From positions 1,997 to 8,905 of the forward strand of contig LUJN01000022.1 in NCBI GenBank assembly GCA_001689445.1: 6,909 nucleotides of DNA. The letters run 5' to 3'. The translations under genes and the position numbers were made by a program. Below the pieces are notes generated by a model. It did no database searches, was not told where the DNA came from, and saw only the letters and a list, made by a program, of their open reading frames with translations. This document shows positions 1 through 5,633 of this stretch, piece after piece (position 1 is the first letter of the stretch; each line of letters begins with the position of its first letter). The stretch comes from Bacteroidales bacterium M3. Its GTDB lineage: Bacteria > Bacteroidota > Bacteroidia > Bacteroidales > Muribaculaceae.

Positions 1-5
1 TAGCC

Positions 6-88
6 CCTATGTACCTATGTTCTTATGTCCAAATCCATGCTGCGCCGGAACTGTGTTCTTATGTCTAAAACCTTTTTGTGCTTATGTC
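6..88. repeat. Degenerate CYTATGTN octamer repeats
   Basis: Three octamers stand head to tail with exact 8-nt period at 6-13 (CCTATGTA), 14-21 (CCTATGTT) and 22-29 (CTTATGTC). CTTATGTC recurs exactly at 58-65 and 81-88, and the copies at 20-29 and 56-65 match over ten bases (TTCTTATGTC). The last copy lies in the spacer of the promoter that follows. Either this is a decaying short tandem repeat or the copies are binding sites for a regulator; the sequence alone does not decide. No gene is supported here. Confidence 0.6.
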
Positions 89-105
89 AAAAATCGCTAA
101 ATTTG
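75..105 (+). promoter_or_regulatory. Bacteroidetes-type promoter for the antiporter
   Basis: TTTG at 75-78 is followed after 19 nt by TAAATTTG at 98-105. This matches the Bacteroidetes housekeeping sigma consensus TTTG-N19-21-TAnnTTTG in every defined position. Transcription would start near 110-113, leaving a leader of about 25 nt before the ATG at 137. One CTTATGTC octamer (81-88) sits between the two elements. Confidence 0.75.
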
Positions 106-136
106 CACTATCTAATATGTAATCGACTTACAGCCG

Positions 137-2302
137 ATGGAACTGCTCAACATACCGCTCCCGTTCACCAACCCGGTGCTCATCTTTTTCACCGTGCTGG
201 TGATAATACTGCTTGCGCCGTTGTTGCTTAACAGGCTCAAGATACCCCACATCATCGGCATGATTGTGGCGGGCGTGTGTGTCGGCCCCTACGGATTCAA
301 CCTGCTTGCCCGCGATTCAAGCTTTGAGATATTCGGTCAGGTGGGAATCCTCTACCTGATGTTCCTCGCCGGACTGGAAATCGACATGTACCATCTGAAG
401 AAGAACCTCAAGCGGGGGCTCGGATTTGGGCTGTACACGTTTTTTGTGCCGATGATTGTCGGCACGGTGGCGAGCGTCTACCTGTTGCGGCTCGACTGGC
501 TCACCTCCATCCTGCTTGCGTCGATGTATGCTTCCCACACCCTTATCGCCTATCCCATAGTGTCGCGCCTCGGGCTTACCAAGTCGCCGGCGGTGATTAT
601 CACCATCGCCGGCACGATAGTCACCGTGCTCGGCGCCCTCATAGTGCTTGCCGTCGTGGTGGGCATCCACAAGGAAGGGGAGTTTAACGGCGCTGAACTG
701 CTTAGGCTGCTCGGCTACCTCGTCGTCTACTGCATCGCGGTGATATACGTCTATCCGAGGTTAACGCGGTGGTTTTTCAAGAAGTACAACGATGCCGTGA
801 CGCAGTTTATCTATGTCCTCGCGCTCGTGTTTCTCGCCAGCTATGCCGCTCAGGTGATAGGGCTTGAGAGCGTGCTCGGCGCGTTTTTCGCCGGGCTTGT
901 GCTCAACCGCTATATACCCAACATCTCGCCGCTGATGAACCGCATCGAGTTTGTCGGCAATGCCATTTTTATCCCATACTTCCTCATCGGTGTCGGGATG
1001 CTCATCAACGTGGAGGTGCTTGCATCGAGCTGGGACACTCTATATGTCGCCGCCAACATGAGCATCGTCGCCACGGCGTGCAAGTGGCTCGCGGCGTGGC
1101 TGACACAGAAGTCGTTCCGTATGCCGGCGGTCGACCGCAGCATGATGTTCGGCCTCTCCAACGCTCAGGCCGCCGCCACGCTCGCGGCGGTGATGATAGG
1201 CTTCGGGCTGGGGATATTTGACGAGTCGATACTCAACGGCACGATAGTGATGATACTTGTCACGTGTGCCATCTCGTCGATAATCACCGAGCGTGCCGCT
1301 ATGCGCATGAAGGTCGACACCCTTGAACAGGAGGTCGGCGACCGCATAGGCCGCATACGCGACAGCCATACCCTTATATCGGTCTCCAACCCCGTGACCG
1401 CGCAGGGACTTGTGACTCTCGCGTTGCTGATGCGCAACCAGTCGGGGCGCAACAAGCTATATGCCCTCCACGTGCGCAACGACAACTCGGCCGGTGCGCG
1501 TGCCATAGGGCGCAATTCGCTCGATGTCGCCGAGCAGACGGCGGTTAGTGCCGATGCATCGCTGACCCCGATAGAGCGTTACGACCTTAACACAGTCACC
1601 GGGCTACTCAACACCATCGAGGAGCGCGACATCACCGAAGTGATCATAGGGCTGCACCGTAAGACTACGGTTATCGACAGCTTCTTCGGCACCAAGATTG
1701 AGCAGCTGCTCAAGTCGACCAACCGCATGGTGGTGATAACCCGCTGCTTTATCCCTGTCAACACGGTGACGCGCATCGTCGTGTCGGTGCCCCCGAAGGC
1801 ACAGTTTGAGACGGGATTCACTCGCTGGGTCGCTGCAATAGCCAATCTCACGCGCCAGCTCGGTTGCCGTGTGATATTCTGCTGCAACAACGACACGATG
1901 AAGCTGATACGCGGTGTGATACACAAGGAGCGGTACGAGATACGCTACGAGCAGCGTGAGGTCGAGGAGTGGGACGACTTTGTGCTACTGGCCAACCGCA
2001 TACTCGACGATGACCTCTTTATCGTCGTCGGCGCGCGTCGCACCTCGGTGTCGTTCAACCCCGACATGGATGCGATGCCCGAGTTCTTGCAGCGATATTT
2101 TTCCCACAACAATCTCATAGTGCTCTATCCCGAGCAATTCGGGCAGGAAGTGCCGTTGACTTCATTTGTCGACCCGCTGTCGACCGACATCTCGGCCACT
2201 CCGTCGGCCCTGTGGCTGTATCTGCGCGGGTGGTATCGCGCCGCCATAGGGGTGAAAAAGCGTCTCACCCATCGCAACCGCCGTCCCAAGATTGACCTAT
2301 AA
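137..2302 (+). CDS. CPA2-family cation:proton antiporter with UspA-like tail
   Basis: This 721-residue inner-membrane protein is built like monovalent cation:proton antiporters of the CPA2 (KefB/NapA-like) family, which exchange K+ or Na+ for H+. Residues 12 to about 390 form roughly a dozen hydrophobic segments. They include the family-like LMFLAGLEID (75-83), SHTLIAYPIVSRLGL (133-147) and GLESVLGAFFAGLVLNR (242-258). From about 411 to the end the protein is cytoplasmic, with two regions resembling universal-stress-protein folds (beginning HTLISVS and TRIVVSV). Such tails usually regulate transport. At 163-164, where the transport aspartates of NapA-type antiporters are expected, I read Thr-Val (inference from remembered alignments). 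The ATG at 137 lies about 25 nt after the predicted transcript start and has no Shine-Dalgarno. The next gene follows after 14 nt and is probably in the same operon. The ion transported cannot be told from sequence. Confidence 0.9.
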   Translation: MELLNIPLPFTNPVLIFFTVLVIILLAPLLLNRLKIPHIIGMIVAGVCVGPYGFNLLARDSSFEIFGQVGILYLMFLAGLEIDMYHLKKNLKRGLGFGLYTFFVPMIVGTVASVYLLRLDWLTSILLASMYASHTLIAYPIVSRLGLTKSPAVIITIAGTIVTVLGALIVLAVVVGIHKEGEFNGAELLRLLGYLVVYCIAVIYVYPRLTRWFFKKYNDAVTQFIYVLALVFLASYAAQVIGLESVLGAFFAGLVLNRYIPNISPLMNRIEFVGNAIFIPYFLIGVGMLINVEVLASSWDTLYVAANMSIVATACKWLAAWLTQKSFRMPAVDRSMMFGLSNAQAAATLAAVMIGFGLGIFDESILNGTIVMILVTCAISSIITERAAMRMKVDTLEQEVGDRIGRIRDSHTLISVSNPVTAQGLVTLALLMRNQSGRNKLYALHVRNDNSAGARAIGRNSLDVAEQTAVSADASLTPIERYDLNTVTGLLNTIEERDITEVIIGLHRKTTVIDSFFGTKIEQLLKSTNRMVVITRCFIPVNTVTRIVVSVPPKAQFETGFTRWVAAIANLTRQLGCRVIFCCNNDTMKLIRGVIHKERYEIRYEQREVEEWDDFVLLANRILDDDLFIVVGARRTSVSFNPDMDAMPEFLQRYFSHNNLIVLYPEQFGQEVPLTSFVDPLSTDISATPSALWLYLRGWYRAAIGVKKRLTHRNRRPKIDL

Positions 2303-2316
2303 ACGAATCATGACAT

Positions 2317-3510
2317 ATGGAAAATATAGTATTGTTTGACGAGCCGCAGGTGCGCGGCAATCTCCTCCCCATCACGTTCACCCGACCTGTGGCCGACATA
2401 CGGCAGGGCATACTGACTATCCGGGAGAAGTGGGAGCGCGTGCTTCCCGGCGCATATTCCTATCTGACGCAGGATTACCTGCGAGTGAAATATCCGATGG
2501 ACGATGTTCCCGAGTCGCTTTTCATCGCGGGGCACCTGTCGCCCGACAGCGCGTTGGTGGAGGCGGTGCGGTCTCTTGCATCGGGCGAGGCGCTCATGCG
2601 CGGAGGCGAGACGCTTGTCTACCGTGGCAGTTTTGCCGACTTTGAGGCAAAGACCTATGGCTCGGCGAGGGAATACGATGGCGACATCACGGCAATCAAC
2701 ATGCTGTATGACATCTTCATGGGCAATGGCGATGCCATACGCCGCGACTATCGCCTTGTTACGGCGGGACGCGAGAGCGCCGCGCTTAGCGACACATGCA
2801 CTGTGGTCGGCCCGACTTTGATGGAGGACGGCACGCCGTCGATATTCATCGAGGAGGGCGCGACCGTCGAGGGGGCCATTATTAATGTCAAGAACGGACC
2901 TGTGTACATAGGGCGTGATGCCGAGGTGATGGAGGGCGCGTGCCTGCGCGGTCCGATAGCCCTCTGCTGCCACTCGGTCATCAACATGGGCACGAAGGTG
3001 TACCCCGACACGACTATCGGCCCGTGGTGCAAGGTAGGGGGCGAACTTAACAACGTAGTGATGATAGGTTATTCCAACAAGGCGCATGACGGATTCCTCG
3101 GCAATGCCGTGATAGGGGAATGGTGTAATCTCGGTGCGGGTGCCGTTGCCTCCAACCTCAAGAACGACTACACTGAGATAAAGCTGTGGAACTATCCTGC
3201 GCACCGTTTCCTCAAGACGGGGCTGCAGTTTTGCGGCCTGATAATGGGCGACCACTCCAAGGCCGGCATCAACACGATGTTTAACACCGCCACGGTCGTC
3301 GGGGTGGGGTGCAACATCCACGGCGCAGGATTCCCCCGCAACTTCATCGCCTCGTTTAGCGAGGGTGGCAACGCCGGCTTCTCCGACGTGCAGCTCACCA
3401 AGTTCTTTGACATTGCACGCCGCGTGATGGCACGCCGCCACGTCGACCTGACCGACACCGACCGTGCCATCTTCGACAGCATCTACGCCATCGCCGAGAC
3501 CTACAAATAG
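2317..3510 (+). CDS. GlmU-like sugar nucleotidyltransferase / hexapeptide acyltransferase
   Basis: This 397-residue cytosolic protein resembles the alternative GlmU-type family of Bacteroidetes, thought to make UDP-N-acetylglucosamine from glucosamine-1-phosphate (acetyl transfer plus uridylyl transfer) for cell-wall and LPS precursors. The N-terminal part (1 to about 150) has the family-typical start IVLFDEP and TRPVADIRQGILTIREKW (22-39), in place of the G-x-G-T-R-M loop of classical GlmU. Residues from about 155 to 345 form a left-handed beta-helix of hexapeptide repeats, seen in PVYIGRDAEVMEGACLRGPI (195-214), VIGEWCNLGAGAVASN (265-280) and VVGVGCNIHGAG (327-338). A helical C-terminus follows. 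Asn253, Lys255 and His257 lie where the acetyltransferase site of GlmU would be. The ATG at 2317 follows the antiporter stop by 14 nt, suggesting cotranscription. The substrate is inferred from the family, and another sugar-1-phosphate is possible. Confidence 0.8.
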   Translation: MENIVLFDEPQVRGNLLPITFTRPVADIRQGILTIREKWERVLPGAYSYLTQDYLRVKYPMDDVPESLFIAGHLSPDSALVEAVRSLASGEALMRGGETLVYRGSFADFEAKTYGSAREYDGDITAINMLYDIFMGNGDAIRRDYRLVTAGRESAALSDTCTVVGPTLMEDGTPSIFIEEGATVEGAIINVKNGPVYIGRDAEVMEGACLRGPIALCCHSVINMGTKVYPDTTIGPWCKVGGELNNVVMIGYSNKAHDGFLGNAVIGEWCNLGAGAVASNLKNDYTEIKLWNYPAHRFLKTGLQFCGLIMGDHSKAGINTMFNTATVVGVGCNIHGAGFPRNFIASFSEGGNAGFSDVQLTKFFDIARRVMARRHVDLTDTDRAIFDSIYAIAETYK

Positions 3511-3541
3511 CCCGGTTGGGTAACGTTTAGTCAGTACAAAA

Positions 3542-3565
3542 GTAGGGTCGCGACCTGTCGCGACC
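3542..3565 (+). repeat. REP-like palindrome, copy A (upstream of RAYT)
   Basis: A GTAG foot (3542-3545) is directly followed by an 8-bp stem, GGTCGCGA (3546-3553) with TCGCGACC (3558-3565), closed by a CCTG loop. This GTAG-plus-hairpin layout is the known hallmark of REP sequences mobilised or recognised by RAYT proteins. The first 23 bases recur exactly in copies B and C. A further CGCGAC extends the 3' side to 3570. The element lies between the GlmU-like stop and the RAYT start, with no other gene in this 102-nt gap. Confidence 0.85.
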
Positions 3566-3612
3566 GCGACAAATGAAATTCTGTTCCGCCATTTAATTTC
3601 AATCAATAAAAA

Positions 3613-4167
3613 ATGTGCACACCACACCGCAAATATCCCCGTGCCAAATTCCATGACTATAATGGAGGCATGTACTTTGTGACGGTATGCACTCGTGACA
3701 AGCAATCCTATTTCGGTCAAATACGTAACGACGAGATGCAGCTATCCCCTTTGGGCGTAATGCTGGAAGATAACCTGTCTAACCTCTCCCGTCATTTCCC
3801 GGATGTTGAAGTCCCGCTGTCGGTCGTGATGCCCAACCATTTTCATGCCATAATCGTGATAAAGGAAGGGCATGCTGTTTCCCATGAAAATATGGGACGT
3901 CTTAATCTCTCCGCCCGGCTCGCAGTCGCGACAGGTCGCGACCCTACTTTGGCTACGCACTATAATTCGCGGTTGGCGACTGTTGTCGGCTCTGTAAAGT
4001 CGCATATAACGAGGTGTGCACGGCAGAATGCTTTTGTTTTCGGTTGGCAGCCACGCTATCATGACCACATTATACGCAATGAGCGCGATCTCAATAATAT
4101 CGCCGATTACGTCGAAAACAATGTTGCCCGTTGGGCAAGCGATTGCTTCTATCAGGAACGACAATAA
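3613..4167 (+). CDS. REP-associated tyrosine transposase (RAYT), Y1 HUH family
   Basis: This 184-residue protein belongs to the IS200/IS605-related Y1 HUH single-strand nucleases, in the branch called RAYT. These bind and nick REP hairpins next to a GTAG tetranucleotide and are mostly single-copy domesticated transposases. The N-terminal strand GGMYFVTVCTRDK (18-30) precedes MPNHFHAIIVI (73-83), which carries the metal-binding His76-x-His78 pair. WQPRYHDHIIRNERDL (145-160) leads into ADYVENN, where Tyr166 aligns with the catalytic Tyr115 of E. coli TnpA-REP. Between the HUH strand and the C-terminal helix is an expanded loop (about 84-125) containing a REP-like element read in frame (residues 105-112). 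An in-frame TAA at 3607-3609 makes the ATG at 3613 the first usable one, and it follows an A-rich stretch. The ORF is intact. No clear promoter is visible upstream. Confidence 0.9.
   Translation: MCTPHRKYPRAKFHDYNGGMYFVTVCTRDKQSYFGQIRNDEMQLSPLGVMLEDNLSNLSRHFPDVEVPLSVVMPNHFHAIIVIKEGHAVSHENMGRLNLSARLAVATGRDPTLATHYNSRLATVVGSVKSHITRCARQNAFVFGWQPRYHDHIIRNERDLNNIADYVENNVARWASDCFYQERQ
3924..3947 (-). repeat. REP-like palindrome, copy B, inside the RAYT gene
   Basis: Read on the minus strand this is the same GTAG foot and 8-bp hairpin with CCTG loop as copy A. It is identical to copies A and C over 23 bases (3925-3947). It extends by AAA on the foot side as in copy A, and by TGCG on the distal side as in copy C. 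It lies antisense within the RAYT reading frame and encodes VATGRDPT (residues 105-112) without breaking the frame, in the variable loop after the HUH motif. Confidence 0.85.
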
Positions 4168-4207
4168 AGCAAGGAATGTATCACAAAACGACTGATTTAT
4201 GGCACAT

Positions 4208-4231
4208 GTAGGGTCGCGACCTGTCGCGACT
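4208..4231 (+). repeat. REP-like palindrome, copy C (downstream of RAYT)
   Basis: GTAG (4208-4211) is followed by the stem GGTCGCGA (4212-4219), loop CCTG, and TCGCGACT (4224-4231), with a G-T wobble at the base. The first 23 bases equal copies A and B, and the following TGCG matches B. It is the left member of the inverted pair. Confidence 0.85.
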
Positions 4232-4265
4232 GCGCGGATGGAATATTGTCGACAAATCTATTCGC

Positions 4266-4289
4266 GGTCGCGGCGTGCCACGATCCTAC
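4266..4289 (-). repeat. Diverged REP-like palindrome, copy D
   Basis: On the minus strand the GTAG foot is followed by a stem TCGTGG / CCGCGA with loop CACG. Compared with copy C the hairpin differs in loop and upper stem, but the changes keep pairing: an A-T pair becomes G-C, and a C-G pair becomes a T-G wobble. This preservation of pairing is what would be expected of a structure-selected REP subtype. Confidence 0.7.
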
Positions 4290-4326
4290 ATGTGGATTTA
4301 TGATGTATTAATATAATGTATTGGTA

Positions 4327-4362
4327 ATGAGTAAGATGGTTAATTTCAATAGGGGGGGGTAA
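4327..4362 (+). other. Detached start of the acyltransferase gene (11-codon ORF)
   Basis: ATG at 4327 (a second in-frame ATG is at 4336) opens a frame reading MSKMVNFNRGG and stops at TAA 4360-4362, immediately after a run of eight Gs. The frame is closed upstream by TAA at 4309-4311. If one base were added in the G-run, this frame would continue through VSKSPRQSNFE straight into LLRIVAM of the acyltransferase body. SNFELLR is the usual beginning of this family in Bacteroidetes, so this is very probably the true translation start, currently out of frame. Confidence 0.7.
4352..4359. repeat. Eight-G homopolymer tract, candidate phase-variation switch
   Basis: A run of eight Gs (A before, T after) lies between the start codon at 4327 and the acyltransferase body. 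With 8 Gs the start frame ends in TAA. With 9 or 6 Gs it is continuous with the gene. Such tracts are classic sites of slipped-strand mispairing. They are also where assemblies most often miscount bases, so the count needs confirming. Confidence 0.75.
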
Positions 4363-4391
4363 GTAAATCTCCCCGCCAGTCCAACTTTGAG

Positions 4392-5465
4392 TTGCTGCGT
4401 ATCGTGGCGATGCTGCTGGTGTTGGTGGTGCATGTCGATTTCTTCTCTCTGGGGGCGCCTTCCGATGCTGATATAGCGGGGCATCCCGTGTCGTCGGCAA
4501 TGAGGTATATTGTGGAGTCGCTTGCCCTGGTATGCGTCAATTCATACATCCTGATATCCGGATATTTTGGAATAAAGCCGAATATAAAAAGGGTGAGTTC
4601 ATTTATATTCATGGTCTTGTTTTGGCGCGTCGGAATTATTGTCGCAGTGTGCATGGCGCGTATGGCTGTGGGCATGAGTATACCTTGGGGCGGATACGAC
4701 CTTATGATGTATTGCATCCCCGGCTATCAGGATTGGTTTGTAGAGGCGTATGTTCTTTTAATGTTTTTTGCGCCGTTACTTAATTCCTTTATAGAGAAGA
4801 CTCCCACTCGCAGTTTGGCAATGTTTGTAGTCCTCTATTATCTGTTTATAGTCGGTTTTGATTGGTGCGTGGAGGCTTATAGGATGATAGGACGGGGGTA
4901 TTCCACATATTGGTTCTTTGGGCTTTATCTTATAGGGTCGCTCCTACGTCGGATTGGTTGTCGATTACCGCATGGACGGTATTTCTATTTTGGGTGTTAC
5001 GTATTTGTCTCCATATTTGCCGGCGTCGCGGCGTGGGGATTGCGTCATTGGCGCACAGGTGATTGCGCCCCGGCCATAGATATCCGTCTTGTCAGCTATG
5101 TAAGCCCCTTTGTGGTCGCATCCACTGTCTCGTTGTTCATCGCTTTCGGGAAAATGAGTTTTACCAGTCGCTTCATCAACCGTGTGGCGGCGTCCACTTT
5201 TGCGGTCTATCTCGTGCATATGCACCCGATGCTGAGTTATGGCTATAAAATGGCTTGCAGTTATTTGTTTGACAACTTCGGCACGTGGAGCTATATTCTG
5301 CTTATTGGTGCGTTTGTCCTTGCGGTGTTTTCCTCGATAGTGCTCGCCGACCGTGTGCGCATATGGCTGTGGGAGATTGTGAGTCGGAGGATTGACTTCG
5401 ACGGGTGGCGTCAATCGGGCGAGAGGCTGGCACTGAAATTTGGGGGCAAAATATTTGGCAAATAG
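4392..5465 (+). CDS. Membrane acyltransferase 3, start displaced by a G-tract frameshift
   Basis: This 357-residue body (from TTG 4392) belongs to the acyltransferase-3 family of multi-pass membrane proteins, which transfer acyl (often acetyl) groups to surface polysaccharides or lipids. It contains the family's R-x10-H motif (Arg3 to His14), NSYILISGYFGIK (50-62), DWFVEAYVLLMFFAPLLN (114-131) and ASTFAVYLVHMHPML (267-281). About ten hydrophobic segments are visible. Starting at TTG 4392 or ATG 4410 would cut into the first membrane segment. Restoring the frame through the G-run from ATG 4327 adds 22 residues, including the usual SNFELLR, and gives 379 residues. The gene is less GC-rich than the flanking core genes and follows a RAYT/REP cluster, suggesting accessory origin. 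Its last codons hold the -33 box of the rpsL promoter. The exact acceptor is unknown. Confidence 0.8.
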   Translation: MLRIVAMLLVLVVHVDFFSLGAPSDADIAGHPVSSAMRYIVESLALVCVNSYILISGYFGIKPNIKRVSSFIFMVLFWRVGIIVAVCMARMAVGMSIPWGGYDLMMYCIPGYQDWFVEAYVLLMFFAPLLNSFIEKTPTRSLAMFVVLYYLFIVGFDWCVEAYRMIGRGYSTYWFFGLYLIGSLLRRIGCRLPHGRYFYFGCYVFVSIFAGVAAWGLRHWRTGDCAPAIDIRLVSYVSPFVVASTVSLFIAFGKMSFTSRFINRVAASTFAVYLVHMHPMLSYGYKMACSYLFDNFGTWSYILLIGAFVLAVFSSIVLADRVRIWLWEIVSRRIDFDGWRQSGERLALKFGGKIFGK

Positions 5466-5485
5466 GAGATTAGTTGGTAACTTTG
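5454..5485 (+). promoter_or_regulatory. Consensus promoter of the str operon (rpsL)
   Basis: TTTG at 5454-5457 and TAACTTTG at 5478-5485, separated by 20 nt, match the Bacteroidetes TTTG-N19-21-TAnnTTTG promoter perfectly, as suits a strongly expressed ribosomal operon. The -33 box lies within the last codons of the acyltransferase gene (stop TAG 5463-5465). Transcription would start near 5490, giving a leader of about 140 nt. Confidence 0.85.
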
Positions 5486-5507
5486 CAACGTTTTTGGGCT
5501 GATTGTG

Positions 5508-5560
5508 TGCCTGTCTGTCGCTAACCTGTTGCAGGATAGCGGGATAGGGGTGTGCAGGCG
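5508..5560 (+). promoter_or_regulatory. Nested stem-loop in the rpsL mRNA leader
   Basis: The inner hairpin pairs GCTA (5520-5523) with TAGC (5537-5540) and CCTG (5525-5528) with CAGG (5532-5535), with one A-A mismatch and a TTG loop. C5519-G5541 and a wobble at 5518-5542 extend it. An outer stem pairs GCCTG (5509-5513) with CAGGC (5555-5559), plus flanking wobbles. No T-run follows, so it is not an intrinsic terminator of the upstream gene. Its place in the leader of a ribosomal-protein operon suggests a regulatory RNA or protein-binding site, which is inference. Confidence 0.5.
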
Positions 5561-5633
5561 GTCTATGGCAATGGAATGACAATTACGTTAAACAACCAGT
5601 ATAAAATAAAAAAGTAAAACTAAAAGAACTAAG

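Larger units (their letters stand above)
4203..4294. repeat. BIME-like inverted pair of REP elements (copies C and D)
   Basis: Two REP-like elements face each other across a 92-nt imperfect palindrome. Its outer arms are exact: CACATGTAGG (4203-4212) and CCTACATGTG (4285-4294). Near the centre is the perfect palindrome TTGTCGACAA (4246-4255), flanked by GAATA (4241-4245) and TATTC (4259-4263). This head-to-head layout resembles the bacterial interspersed mosaic elements formed by REP pairs. It lies between the RAYT stop and the acyltransferase start and might also act as a transcript-end or stability structure. No T-run typical of an intrinsic terminator follows either hairpin. Confidence 0.75.

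Noticed and set aside
25..231. 68-codon plus-strand frame starting in the octamer repeats
   Set aside because: It overlaps the antiporter start in another frame and owes its ATGs to the CTTATGTC repeats. No family features are visible.
2308..3720. Long minus-strand open frame of 470 codons opposite the GlmU-like gene
   Set aside because: It mirrors a GC-rich coding strand with a recognisable family on the plus strand. Its translation shows no domain, and it runs across the REP element and into the RAYT start.
3542..4289. CRISPR array
   Set aside because: The four repeats are in mixed orientation, unevenly spaced, and one is within a gene. There are no cas genes.
4203..4294. Inverted pair as an intrinsic terminator of the RAYT gene
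   Set aside because: No run of Ts follows either hairpin, and the GTAG feet plus the copies elsewhere explain it better as REP elements. An effect on transcript ends is still possible.
4327..5465. Acyltransferase as a decayed pseudogene
   Set aside because: Apart from the G-tract, the frame is uninterrupted over 357 codons with all family motifs. A single frameshift at a homopolymer fits switching or a base-count error better than decay.
4965..5582. 205-codon minus-strand frame opposite the acyltransferase gene
   Set aside because: It lies antisense to clear membrane segments and family motifs, crosses the str promoter, and its residue composition is typical of a shadow frame.
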